64,000 nt of DNA from Cobetia amphilecti (GCF_020217465.1 NZ_CP084115.1:3348001-3412000); one strand, 5' to 3'; shown: positions 43,140 to 52,110, numbered from the stretch's first letter. Program-made: numbers and translations. Notes: generated by a model not told the origin, from the letters alone.

Positions 43140-43933
43140 ATGATGCAGGCTCCTCAGGCGTCATCACCCAGCTGGGTCAGATGCTCGAGGATGCGCTGAG
43201 CGACAACTACATCTTCACCGCGACCACCCTGTGGCATTACTGGGAAGGGCTGGTCACCACCGTACAGCTGGTGTGTCTGGCGCTGCTCATCGGCCTGATA
43301 CTGGCCGTGCCGCTGGCGATCATGCGCGGCTCGCGCCGTCGCTGGGTGAAGATGCCGGTCTATCTCTACACCTATGTCTTCCGCGGCACGCCGCTGCTGA
43401 TCCAGCTCTACCTGATCTACTACGGCGTGGTGTTCTTCGACGGCTTCGACATCTCGCTGGGCGTGACCAGCGTGCATGTGCCCAGCATCCAGGAGACCTG
43501 GCTATGGGATTACTTCCGTGATCCCTTCGTGCCGGCGCTGCTGGCCTTCGTGCTCAATACCGCGGCCTACACCACCGAGATCTTCCACGGTGCCATCCAG
43601 TCGACCCCCAAGGGCGAGATGGAGGCAGCGCGTGCCTACGGCATGTCACGTGGCAAGATGATGCGTCGCATCATTCTGCCCAGTGCCTTCCGCCGGGCGC
43701 TGCCGGCCTACGGCAATGAAGTCATCTTCATGCTGCATGCCAGTGCCATCTGCAGCGTGGTGACGCTTCTGGACCTCACCGGCGCCGCGCGCGACATCTA
43801 CGCACGCTTCTACGCGCCCTTCGAGGCCTTCCTGTTCGTCGCCGCCATCTACCTGTGTCTGACCTTCACCATCATTGCCATATTCCGGCAACTGGAGAAA
43901 CGCCTGCTAGCGCACTTGAAACCGTTAAGCTGA
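43127..43933 (+). CDS. Amino acid ABC transporter permease (HisM/AotM-like)
   Basis: A 268-residue inner-membrane permease with about five helices. It shows YVFRGTPLLIQLYLIYYG and the EAA loop EAARAYGMSRGKMMRRIILP, typical of HisM-type subunits. It starts within the last codons of the previous permease. A terminator with seven T's follows the stop by a few bases, so the second binding-protein gene is a separate unit. Confidence 0.92.
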   Translation: MEQLNDAGSSGVITQLGQMLEDALSDNYIFTATTLWHYWEGLVTTVQLVCLALLIGLILAVPLAIMRGSRRRWVKMPVYLYTYVFRGTPLLIQLYLIYYGVVFFDGFDISLGVTSVHVPSIQETWLWDYFRDPFVPALLAFVLNTAAYTTEIFHGAIQSTPKGEMEAARAYGMSRGKMMRRIILPSAFRRALPAYGNEVIFMLHASAICSVVTLLDLTGAARDIYARFYAPFEAFLFVAAIYLCLTFTIIAIFRQLEKRLLAHLKPLS

Positions 43934-43938
43934 ACGTC

Positions 43939-43967
43939 AAAAGCGCCCTTTGTAGGGCGCTTTTTTT
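43939..43967 (+). terminator. Terminator after the importer operon
   Basis: Stem AGCGCCCT (43942-43949) with AGGGCGCT (43954-43961), four-base loop, A's before and seven T's in all through 43967. Confidence 0.95.
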
Positions 43968-44182
43968 ATATCAGGATATAACGGCAGGAATTCATCTCGT
44001 TTAACGACCGTTTGAATTTGTCCATTGCCCCTCTTCACCACAGCCTCGGTCTGGGCTAGTGTGGAGCCACTGGCATGACACGCCCCCTTATGTCCGCGGC
44101 TCAGATGGCTGGTGTTCAGGAGGGAGTGTCTGATGCCACTGATCAGCCAGTATGACCAACAACAATGATGGATGGGACTGAC

Positions 44183-44947
44183 ATGAAGAAGCTTCTGGGA
44201 ATCTCCCTGCTGGGTGCAGCATTGATGGCCGGTGGCGCTCAGGCGGCCGAATCGCTGCGCATCGGCGTCGACGTGCCCTACGAGCCGATGGAATACAAGA
44301 CGCCCGACGGTGAGCTGACCGGTTTCGATATCGAGCTGGGCAATGCCATCTGCGCGAAGATCAACCGCGACTGCGAGTGGGTCATCCAGGCGTGGGACGG
44401 CATCATTCCCGGCCTGATGGCGCGCAAGTACGACGCCATCATGTCCTCGATGACCATCAATGAGGAACGCCGCGAGAAGGTGCTGTTCTCCGACACCTAC
44501 ATCACCCCGCCGTCCGCCTGGTTCGCCCCGTCCGACAGCGAGCTGAGCGCCACCTCCCAGGAAGCCCTGGCTGACAAGGCCATCGGCGTGCAGCGCGGCA
44601 CCCTGCAGGACAACTACGTCACCGATCTCTACGGCAAGAATGCCGAGGTCAAGCGCTACACCACCGCCGATGACCTGGTGCTGGACATGGAAGCGGGTCG
44701 CCTCGACATCGCCTTCCTCGACTTCCCGGTCGGCAAGTCCACCCTGATTGACGGCGGCAACGGCAACTACAAGGCCGTGGGTGAAGTGGTCACCGAGCCC
44801 AAGAAGTACTTCGGCGATGGCTTCGGTATCGCCATGCGCAAGCGTGACAAGGACCTGGCCGAGCAGATCAACGGCGCCCTGGCCGAGCTGAAGGCCGATG
44901 GCACCTACGACACCATCCACACCAAGTACTTCGGCGAGAAGCAGTAA
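44183..44947 (+). CDS. Second basic amino acid-binding protein, paralog
   Basis: A 254-residue periplasmic binding protein, clearly a paralog of the one at 41557 over its whole mature length (shared IGVDVPYEPMEY, TGFDIELGNAICAKI, PGLMARKYDAIMSSMTINEER). Signal peptide with cleavage after AQA (about residue 22). I chose ATG 44183, which starts MKKLLG, a good signal peptide; ATGs at 44165 and 44168 are alternatives. It has terminators on both sides and so its own promoter. It probably shares the adjacent HisQM-type permease with different specificity, like the LAO and HisJ pair of Salmonella. Confidence 0.9.
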   Translation: MKKLLGISLLGAALMAGGAQAAESLRIGVDVPYEPMEYKTPDGELTGFDIELGNAICAKINRDCEWVIQAWDGIIPGLMARKYDAIMSSMTINEERREKVLFSDTYITPPSAWFAPSDSELSATSQEALADKAIGVQRGTLQDNYVTDLYGKNAEVKRYTTADDLVLDMEAGRLDIAFLDFPVGKSTLIDGGNGNYKAVGEVVTEPKKYFGDGFGIAMRKRDKDLAEQINGALAELKADGTYDTIHTKYFGEKQ

Positions 44948-44983
44948 AGTCGCTTCAAGCGGCATGCCAGCCATGCCGTGATA

Positions 44984-45011
44984 CCTGTGTCGAGATGCCT
45001 GTGCCGAGATG
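44984..45011. repeat. 14-bp tandem repeat after the second binding-protein gene
   Basis: CCTGTGTCGAGATG (44984-44997) and CCTGTGCCGAGATG (44998-45011) differ by one base; a partial third copy follows. Confidence 0.85.
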
Positions 45012-45061
45012 CCTGCACCGTGAGTTGAGCGGCAGCAGACGCAAGTGACATGTACGACAAC

Positions 45062-45093
45062 AAGCCCCGCTGGCATTCGCCGCGGGGCTTTTG
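45062..45093 (+). terminator. Terminator after the second binding-protein gene
   Basis: Stem AAGCCCCGC (45062-45070) pairs with GCGGGGCTT (45082-45090), loop of 11 bases, then TT. It is about 115 bases after the stop. Confidence 0.85.
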
Positions 45094-45246
45094 CGTTGAC
45101 CCTTGCTCAAGCGCAGCAGTCAGCCAGCGCGCCATCTGCACAATTGGTGCATATTCAGAATCAAAGCGGTGTGCTCCAAGGGGCTTATCCGTCGCAGGCC
45201 GGCTCTCTAGGATGCCGAGCCAACTATCCTGCAACGGAAAATTCCC

Positions 45247-46533
45247 ATGTCGAGACTGAACTTACGTCCGGCGCGCCTTTCTCGTATCGCTTCTTCCCTG
45301 CTACTGACCCTTGGTGGCCTTCTGGCGCTCAGTGCCTGCAGCGAGGGCAACAGTGAAGAGACCGGCAACGCGCAACAGACTCCCCCGACGATGGAAGTCG
45401 TCGCCGCCCAGTCGCAGCCGGTCGCGGCCTGGCACACCTACACCACACGTCTGGAATCTCCCCAGCGCGTGCAACTGCGCCCACGCGTGAGCGGCGAAGT
45501 CGAAGAAGTGCTGTTCACCGAAGGCAGTCAGGTAAGCGCCGGCACGCCGCTGGTGCGTCTTGATCAACGCCCCTTCAAGGCCGAGGTACAGCGTCTGGAA
45601 GCGGAAGTCGCACGCATCAAGGCTGAGCTGGCCAATGCCCGCAGCGAGTCCGGTCGCGCCGCCAGTCTGGTCAAGCGCAACCTGATATCGCGCGAGGAAG
45701 CCGATTCGCGCAGCACCAATGCCACCGGCTTGAATGCACAGCTCAAGGGCGCCATCGCCCAGCTCGAGCGTGCCCGTCTGGATCTGGACTACGCCACCAT
45801 CCGCGCCCCGATCGATGGCCGCCTGTCCAATGCGCGCATCACGCGTGGCAACACCGTGCAGGCTGGCCAGAGCGTGCTGACCACGCTGGTCGAGACCCGC
45901 CAGCTGGACGCCTATATCGACATCAGCGAGCTGACCTGGAACCAGGACTTCGCGAACGTCAGCGCCGATGACCACCTGCCGGTCGAACTGCAGCTGGCCG
46001 GTCAGCAGGATTTCCCCTTCCACGGTGAGCTCGACTTCATCGACAACAGCGTCGATATCGATACCGGCACCCTGCGCATCGGCACCACCTTCAGCGCCGA
46101 TGATGCCGCCCTGCGTCCGGGCGCCTTCGCACGCCTGCGTCTCGCCTCGCCCGAGATCCGTGATGCCGTGCTGATTCCGGAACGCGCCATCGGTACCGAT
46201 CTGGACCGTCAGTTCGTGCTGGTGGTCGCCGAGGACAACACCCTCGCCTACCGCGGCATCACCACCGGCCCGCGCTTCGGCCCGCTGCGTGCCGTCACCG
46301 ATGGCCTGGCCGCCGGTGACCGCGTGCTGGCCGCGGGGCCTGCCAAGGCAGGTCCGGGCATGCCGATCACCCCCAAGCTGGTCGAGATGCCCGATGACGG
46401 TGCCCTCAAGGCACTCGCCGCGCGTATCTCGCGCCTGCAGCAGCAGACCGCCCAGCCGCTGGATCAGGACAACGACCAGGACGCCGCGACACTGGCCGAG
46501 GCTGACCGTCAGGCAGCCGGAGGCCGTTCGTGA
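45247..46533 (+). CDS. RND efflux periplasmic adaptor lipoprotein (AcrA-like)
   Basis: A 428-residue membrane fusion protein. A lipoprotein signal ends LLALSAC (lipobox Cys about 31). The order is then lipoyl/barrel-sandwich half (VQLRPRVSGEVEEVLFTEGSQV, quoted in overlapping parts: LRPRVSGEVEEVLFTEG), alpha-helical hairpin (about 95-160), second lipoyl half (TIRAPIDGRLSNARITRGN), beta-barrel and membrane-proximal domain. It links an inner-membrane pump to an outer-membrane channel. The Gln/Asp/Ala-rich tail is variable. The stop overlaps the pump gene start (GTGA). Confidence 0.93.
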   Translation: MSRLNLRPARLSRIASSLLLTLGGLLALSACSEGNSEETGNAQQTPPTMEVVAAQSQPVAAWHTYTTRLESPQRVQLRPRVSGEVEEVLFTEGSQVSAGTPLVRLDQRPFKAEVQRLEAEVARIKAELANARSESGRAASLVKRNLISREEADSRSTNATGLNAQLKGAIAQLERARLDLDYATIRAPIDGRLSNARITRGNTVQAGQSVLTTLVETRQLDAYIDISELTWNQDFANVSADDHLPVELQLAGQQDFPFHGELDFIDNSVDIDTGTLRIGTTFSADDAALRPGAFARLRLASPEIRDAVLIPERAIGTDLDRQFVLVVAEDNTLAYRGITTGPRFGPLRAVTDGLAAGDRVLAAGPAKAGPGMPITPKLVEMPDDGALKALAARISRLQQQTAQPLDQDNDQDAATLAEADRQAAGGRS

Positions 46534-49500
46534 ATATCTCCAGCTTCTTCATCAAGCGCCCGGTCTTCGCCGCGGTGCTGTCGATCCTGATCGTCATCTC
46601 CGGGATGCTGTCGCTGTTCCAGCTGCCCATCTCCGAGTATCCGGAAGTCGTGCCACCCACCGTGGTGGTGCGCGCCAACTACCCGGGTGCCAACCCCGAA
46701 GTCATCGGGGCCACCGTCGCCACGCCGCTGGAGCAGGAAATCACCGGCGTCGAAAGCATGCTGTACATGGACTCACAGGCGACCTCCGACGGCAACCTGA
46801 CCCTGACGGTGACCTTCGCGCTGGGCACTGACCTGGACAAGGCCCAGGTGCAGGTGCAGAACCGTGTGGCCCGCGCCACGCCGCGCCTGCCGCAGGAGGT
46901 GCAGCAACTCGGCATCACCACCGAGAAGGCCTCGCCCAACCTGACGATGGTGGTCCACCTGACCTCCCCGGATGGCCGCTATGACCAGCTGTGGCTGTCC
47001 AACTACGCGCGCCTGAACCTGAAGGACAATCTCGCCCGTCTCGAGGGGGTCGGTGACGTGCAGCTGTTCGGTGCCGGCGAGTACTCGATGCGCGTGTGGC
47101 TCGACCCGGACGCCGTGGCGGCGCGGGGCCTGTCTGCCGGTGACATCATCAGTGCCCTGCGTGCCCAGAATCAGCAGGTCGCCGCCGGCTCCGTCGGTGC
47201 CCAGCCCTCGCCTGACGACAACCAGTTCCAGCGCCTGCTCAACGTGCGGGGCCGCCTGGAGAGCGCCGAGGAATTCGAGAACATCGTCATCCGTGTCGAT
47301 GAAGATGGCCGCCTGACACGCCTGAAGGATGTGGCGCGTGTCGAACTGGGCGCCGACAGCTATTCGCTGCGCGCGCAGCTGGATGGCAAGGACGCCGTGG
47401 CGATGCCGATCTTCCAGCGCCCCGGCTCGAATGCGATCGCGCTGTCGGATTCCGTGCGCGAGAGCATGAGCGAGATGTCCGAGGCCTTCCCGGATGGCGT
47501 CAGCTACGACATCGTCTACGACCCGACGGTCTTCGTGCGCGGCTCCATCGAGGCGGTCATCGACACCCTGTTCGAGGCCATCCTGCTGGTCGTGATAGTG
47601 GTGATCCTGTTCCTGCAGACCTGGCGGGCCTCGATCATCCCGTTGATCGCGGTGCCGGTCTCGCTGATCGGGACGTTTGCGGTCATGCAGCTGATGGGCG
47701 TGTCGATCAATACGCTGTCGCTGTTCGGGCTGGTGCTCGCCATCGGTATCGTCGTCGATGACGCCATCGTGGTGGTGGAGAATGTCGAGCGCAACATCGA
47801 GCTGGGCCACTCGCCCATCGAGGCCACCCAGATCGCCATGCGTGAGGTGACCGGCCCGATCATCGCCATCGCGCTGGTGCTGACGGCGGTATTCGTGCCG
47901 ACGGCCTTCATCAGCGGATTGAGCGGTCAGTTCTACAAGCAGTTCGCGCTGACCATCACCATCTCGACGCTCATCTCGGCCTTCAACTCGCTGACGCTGT
48001 CACCGGCGCTGTCGGCTCTGTTGCTCAAGCCTCACGGTGCCAAGCCTGACTGGCTGACCCGTGTCATCGATGGCCTGTTCGGGCGCTGGCTGTTCGCGCC
48101 GTTCAACCGCGCCTTCAGTGCGATGGCCAACGGCTATACCGGCCTGATCAAGAAGCTGCTGCGCTTCGGTGTCATCGTCGGCCTGCTGTATGTCGTACTG
48201 CTCGGCGCCACCGGCAAGCTGTTCGACAGCGTGCCCGGCGGCTTCATCCCGGGGCAGGACAAGCAGTACCTGGTCGCGATGGCCCAGCTGCCGGACGCCG
48301 CCAGCCTCGACCGCACCTCCGAGGTCATCGACGAGATGCAGGCACTGGCGCTGGACACACCGGGTGTGGCGCACACCGTGGCCTTCCCGGGGCTCTCCGT
48401 GAACGGCTTCGTCAATGCCTCCAACTCCGGCATCGTGTTCGCGACCCTGGCGGACTTCGATGAGCGACAGTCGCCCGAGCTTTCCGGTCAGGCGATCGCC
48501 GCTCAGCTGAACCAGAAATTCGCGGGGATCGACGAGGCCTTCGTCGCCGTCTTCCCGCCGCCACCGATTCTGGGCCTGGGCACTACGGGGGGCTTCAAGT
48601 TGCAGCTGCAGGACCGTGGCAACAAGGGCTTCGATGAGCTGTTCTCCGCCGTGCAGACCATCACCGCCAGGGGCAACGCTGACCCGCGTCTGAGCAGTGT
48701 CTACTCCAGCTTCCGCATCCAGGTGCCGCAGTACGACATCGATCTGGATCGTGAGCAGGCGATGATCATGGGCGTGCCGGTGGAACGTGCCTTCGAGACT
48801 CTGCAGGTGTACATGGGCTCGCTGTACGTCAATGACTTCAACCGCTTCGGGCGTACCTATCAGGTGCGCGCCCAGGCCGAGCAGTCGGCGCGTCTCGACC
48901 CGGATGACATCCGCAACCTCAAGGTGCGCAGCGACAACGGCCGCATGATTCCGCTGGGCAGCTTCGTCAAGGTGACACCGACCACCGGCCCGGACCGCGT
49001 GATGCACTACAACACCTTCGTCAGCGCCGACATCAACGGCTCGCCGGCGCCGGGCGTCTCCAGTGATCAAGCCAAGTCCGCCATCGAGGAAGTGCTGGCC
49101 GGCAACCTGCCACAGGGGATCGGCTACGAGTGGACGGAGGTGACCTACCAGCAGGTGCTGGCCGGCAACACCATGATCTACATCTTCCCGCTGGTGGTAT
49201 TGCTGGTGTTCCTGGTGCTGGCCGCCCAGTACGAGAGCTGGTCGCTGCCGCTGGCGATCATCCTGATCGTGCCGATGACACTGCTGTCGGCGCTGGCCGG
49301 TGTCTGGCTGACGGGGGGCGACAACAACATCTTCACGCGCATCGGCTTGATCGTGCTGGTGGCACTGGCGTGCAAGAACGCGATCCTGCTGGTCGAGTTC
49401 GCTCGTGAGCAGCAGCATGCTGGCCAGAGTCGTCTGGACGCCGTGCTGACGGCCTGTCGCCTGCGCCTGCGCCCCATCCTGATGACGTCGGTGGCCTTCA

Positions 49501-49724
49501 CCGCGGGCGTGGTGCCGCTGGTACTGGCCACCGGTGCCGGCAGCGAGATGCGTCAGGCGATGGGCGTGGCGGTGTTCTCCGGCATGATCGGCGTCACCGT
49601 GTTCGGCCTGCTGCTGACACCGCTGTTCTATGTCGGTATCCGCCGCCTGGTCGAGAAACGTGAAGCGCATCAGGAAACTGACACGCCGGACAGCAATGCC
49701 GAGTCAGGCCGCCGCATTCATTGA
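46530..49724 (+). CDS. RND multidrug efflux permease (AcrB/MexB-like)
   Basis: A 1064-residue HAE1-family pump, full-length. The N-terminal cytoplasmic start and first helix read SSFFIKRPVFAAVLSILIVI. The TM4 proton-relay pair is in AIGIVVDDAIVVVENV (two Asp). The TM10 Lys is in ALACKNAILLVEFA. Two large periplasmic loops separate these. It would export hydrophobic drugs or toxic metabolites. The GTG start overlaps the adaptor stop by four bases. No outer-membrane factor (TolC/OprM type) or dedicated repressor is adjacent, so a distant channel must be used. Confidence 0.95.
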   Translation: MNISSFFIKRPVFAAVLSILIVISGMLSLFQLPISEYPEVVPPTVVVRANYPGANPEVIGATVATPLEQEITGVESMLYMDSQATSDGNLTLTVTFALGTDLDKAQVQVQNRVARATPRLPQEVQQLGITTEKASPNLTMVVHLTSPDGRYDQLWLSNYARLNLKDNLARLEGVGDVQLFGAGEYSMRVWLDPDAVAARGLSAGDIISALRAQNQQVAAGSVGAQPSPDDNQFQRLLNVRGRLESAEEFENIVIRVDEDGRLTRLKDVARVELGADSYSLRAQLDGKDAVAMPIFQRPGSNAIALSDSVRESMSEMSEAFPDGVSYDIVYDPTVFVRGSIEAVIDTLFEAILLVVIVVILFLQTWRASIIPLIAVPVSLIGTFAVMQLMGVSINTLSLFGLVLAIGIVVDDAIVVVENVERNIELGHSPIEATQIAMREVTGPIIAIALVLTAVFVPTAFISGLSGQFYKQFALTITISTLISAFNSLTLSPALSALLLKPHGAKPDWLTRVIDGLFGRWLFAPFNRAFSAMANGYTGLIKKLLRFGVIVGLLYVVLLGATGKLFDSVPGGFIPGQDKQYLVAMAQLPDAASLDRTSEVIDEMQALALDTPGVAHTVAFPGLSVNGFVNASNSGIVFATLADFDERQSPELSGQAIAAQLNQKFAGIDEAFVAVFPPPPILGLGTTGGFKLQLQDRGNKGFDELFSAVQTITARGNADPRLSSVYSSFRIQVPQYDIDLDREQAMIMGVPVERAFETLQVYMGSLYVNDFNRFGRTYQVRAQAEQSARLDPDDIRNLKVRSDNGRMIPLGSFVKVTPTTGPDRVMHYNTFVSADINGSPAPGVSSDQAKSAIEEVLAGNLPQGIGYEWTEVTYQQVLAGNTMIYIFPLVVLLVFLVLAAQYESWSLPLAIILIVPMTLLSALAGVWLTGGDNNIFTRIGLIVLVALACKNAILLVEFAREQQHAGQSRLDAVLTACRLRLRPILMTSVAFTAGVVPLVLATGAGSEMRQAMGVAVFSGMIGVTVFGLLLTPLFYVGIRRLVEKREAHQETDTPDSNAESGRRIH

Positions 49725-49902
49725 TACGACCACTCTGCCGAGAGATCGAGGATAGGCAAACGCCACGGGGCGTCGCGGCTTCAGTAACCACTGAAGCATT
49801 GACTCCCCGTTGGCAACACTGCCATTCCGTTCGTGGCATGTTTACTGCTCACGACTCTCGGCATAATGCCCATCAATATTTACCCACTCGGGAGCAGGTG
49901 CC
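49725..49902 (+). other. Intergenic stretch with small hairpin
   Basis: About 180 bases. A perfect 8-base inverted repeat GCTTCAGT-aacc-ACTGAAGC lies at 49778-49797, without a T-tract. CATAAT (49862-49867) is a possible -10 box for the next gene, but no good -35 is at the right distance. Confidence 0.4.
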
Positions 49903-50313
49903 ATGTACGCCGATACCTTCAATGATCTGGCCCTGGAGGCCGAACTCGAAAACTTCGCGCACCGCTGGTTCTCCATGCTCAACCGCATGGCGCCTGCTAT
50001 CGAACTGGCGGAACTGCTGGGCGAGGAGGCTTCCATCCAGCTGCTGGATGAAACCCTGACCGGCAGCGAGTACCTGGCCAACTGGGAGCAGCGTCGCAGC
50101 GAGCTGCTGGTCAATGGCCATGCACTCGGCTGGGTGCGTGCCCAGCGCAACAGCCTCGACAGCGCCACCCTGCGCATGGGTGGTGAGCACCGCGCCGCCA
50201 TGCGCGATGGCAGCGTATTGCACACGCATTTCGACGCCGAGTGGGTGCTCGACCTGAGCTGGGGCGAGCCGCGCATCCAGAGCATCAAGCTGCTGGATAT
50301 GCGCACGCTGTAA
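49903..50313 (+). CDS. Small protein, possibly NTF2/SnoaL-like
   Basis: A 136-residue cytoplasmic protein I do not firmly recognise. It is acidic, with no signal peptide. An N-terminal helix pair (about 8-45, FNDLALEAELENFAHRWF) is followed by alternating strands ending WVLDLSWGEPRIQSIKLLD. This order of helices then a curved sheet resembles the NTF2/SnoaL fold, but that rests on pattern only. ATG 49903 has GGGAGCAGG just upstream. It stands alone between the RND pump genes and a strong terminator. It might be an enzyme or a ligand-binding protein; no function is assigned. Confidence 0.7.
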   Translation: MYADTFNDLALEAELENFAHRWFSMLNRMAPAIELAELLGEEASIQLLDETLTGSEYLANWEQRRSELLVNGHALGWVRAQRNSLDSATLRMGGEHRAAMRDGSVLHTHFDAEWVLDLSWGEPRIQSIKLLDMRTL

Positions 50314-50327
50314 CGCGACACGCCGAC

Positions 50328-50369
50328 AGCAAAAGGCCCCGTCACTTAATGGTGACGGGGCCTTTTGCT
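50328..50369. terminator. Terminator after the small NTF2-like gene
   Basis: Arms 50328-50345 and 50352-50369 pair perfectly over 18 bases with a six-base loop. The stem has A-rich and T-rich outer parts, so it may also serve the converging mocA transcript. Confidence 0.93.
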
Positions 50370-50437
50370 GTCTGAAGCAAGCCTGTTTCCAGCGTAGGTA
50401 GTTCCTCGGCCTCAGTCATTCAGTTTCAGTTTCTGTC

Positions 50438-51052
50438 TCAGCCTCTGAGCTTCAGCATCGCTGGCGTATCGATATCGTGATGGATACCGGCATCACCGAC
50501 TGCCACCTGACGCAGCGCCTCGCGATGTCGCGCGATCACCTCGCGCGCGCCCTCGCCGCTCTCAAGCGTCGCAAGCTCTGCCCACAGCGCCCGCCCGAAC
50601 AGCACCGGATGCCCGGGGCTATCCTCGCCGTCAAGCCTCGGTCGCACGATATGCACGCCATCGGCCTGGGCCTCGGCCCGAAGGACATGAAAGGTCTGTG
50701 CCGTGATCTGCGCCATGTCCGCCAGCCATACCGCCGCCACCTGCACATGCGCCAATCCAGCATCATCTTCCAGCTGACGGAAGGCATCGCCGAGACTGGC
50801 GCCGAGTCCGTTGCCCGCCTGCGGCGCACGCCAGATCCGCTCGGCATGCTCACGCGCGAAGTCATCTCCCAGCAGTACGGCGGGATCATCGTCCTCACGC
50901 AGCAGCAGCCGCCAGTCCACCTCACAGGACATGACCCGGGACAGCGTCGCCATCAGCAGTGTCTGGCCATCCGCCAGACGCGCCTGACGCTTGTCTCTGC
51001 CGAAGCGGCGACTCTGCCCAGCGGCCATGACCAGAATGATCGACTCATTCAT
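50438..51052 (-). CDS. mocA: MocA/MobA-like molybdenum cofactor nucleotidyltransferase
   Basis: A 204-residue nucleotidyltransferase with the N-terminal signature ILVMAAGQSRRFGRDKR (nucleotide loop), AGNGLGASLGDAF and VWLADMAQITAQTF. In this context it probably adds CMP to molybdenum cofactor to make the cytosine dinucleotide form used by xanthine-dehydrogenase-family hydroxylases. The motif GHPVLFGRALWAEL is also conserved in MocA-type proteins. ATG 51052 has GGGAGG six bases upstream. It is last in the iorA-iorB-xdhC-mocA set, 32 bases after xdhC. MobA (GMP transfer) is the alternative, less likely here. Confidence 0.85.
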   Translation of the reverse strand: MNESIILVMAAGQSRRFGRDKRQARLADGQTLLMATLSRVMSCEVDWRLLLREDDDPAVLLGDDFAREHAERIWRAPQAGNGLGASLGDAFRQLEDDAGLAHVQVAAVWLADMAQITAQTFHVLRAEAQADGVHIVRPRLDGEDSPGHPVLFGRALWAELATLESGEGAREVIARHREALRQVAVGDAGIHHDIDTPAMLKLRG

Positions 51053-51084
51053 GGGCGACCTCCCTGCCTGCCCCCTGAGCGCCT

Positions 51085-52110
51085 TCACAGGCTCTCGCGA
51101 GCGCGGCCACGGCGGATGCGCACGATATCGGCCATCACCGCCAGCGCGATCTCGGCCGGTGTCTTGCTGCCCAGATTCAGCCCGATCGGCATCACGATGC
51201 GCGCGATCTCCTCGGCGCTGAGCCCACCGCTGCGTGCCAGCCGCTCGGCGCGCGCCGTTGAGGTACGCAGCGAGCCCATCACGCCGATATAGAACGCGGG
51301 CTGGCGTACCGCCTCGATCATCGCCAGATCATCGATACGCGGGTCGTGGGTCAGCGCGACCACGGCGGTGGCGGCATGACAGCCGCCGGCGGCGATGAAG
51401 CGTGACGGCAGCTCGCGGCGCAGGCTGACGCCCTCGAGCGGCGCCTTGCGGGCATCCCAGTCGGCCAGCACTTCCTCGCGTGGCTCGCAGATGATCACCT
51501 CGAAGCCGAGGCTGACGGCGAAGGCTGCGCAGGCTTCCGCCACCGGCGAGAGCCCCGCCAGCAGCAGACGCGCCACTGGCCCGACCCGCAGCTGATAGCC
51601 GCATGCCTGGCCCGCGTGGCCCTCGAGTGGCTCGACCCGCTCCCCCAGCCCGCTGTCGTGCTGAAGCGCACGCGCGCCATTCCCCTCCAGCATCACCTGC
51701 CGCAGACGCGGCGTCTGGCCCTCGAGTGCCCCGCGCAGCGCCTCAAGATGCGCGATGTCCGCGTCACAGGCCGTGAAGCGCTCGACCAGTACGTCCAGAA
51801 TGCCGCCACAGGGCAAGGCGATTCCCGCGCCCTGATGGCCGCCCTCGCCATAGCGGATCACCTGGGCGGGCGCGGTGAACTCCCCGTCAGCCAGGCGCGC
51901 CAGGAAGTCCTCCTCGACACAGCCGCCGGACAGCGAACCACGATGCTGCCCATCGGCGCGCGCCACCAGCCAGGTACCCGGCTCACGCGGTGAGGAGCCG
52001 AAGGTGGCCAGCACCGTGCATAGCCAGATCGGGCGCGCGGATGGCTCGCCATCTGCCGGTGCCAGCCAGTCGATCGCCTGATGGATCACTTCAAGATCAA
52101 GGTGTTGCAT
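51085..52110 (-). CDS. xdhC: XdhC-family molybdenum hydroxylase maturation protein
   Basis: A 341-residue protein with the XdhC/CoxI N-terminal domain (about 25-90: LCTVLATFGSSPREPG, GSLSGGCVEEDFLA) and a C-terminal Rossmann-like domain (about 190-341: VALTHDPRIDDLAMIEA, YIGVMGSLRTSTAR). XdhC binds molybdenum cofactor, promotes its sulfuration and inserts it into the target hydroxylase. The conserved Cys in GGCVEED is present. ATG 52110 is preferred; a TTG at 52113 precedes it. It lies 103 bases after iorB and before mocA. Confidence 0.9.
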   Translation of the reverse strand: MQHLDLEVIHQAIDWLAPADGEPSARPIWLCTVLATFGSSPREPGTWLVARADGQHRGSLSGGCVEEDFLARLADGEFTAPAQVIRYGEGGHQGAGIALPCGGILDVLVERFTACDADIAHLEALRGALEGQTPRLRQVMLEGNGARALQHDSGLGERVEPLEGHAGQACGYQLRVGPVARLLLAGLSPVAEACAAFAVSLGFEVIICEPREEVLADWDARKAPLEGVSLRRELPSRFIAAGGCHAATAVVALTHDPRIDDLAMIEAVRQPAFYIGVMGSLRTSTARAERLARSGGLSAEEIARIVMPIGLNLGSKTPAEIALAVMADIVRIRRGRARESL

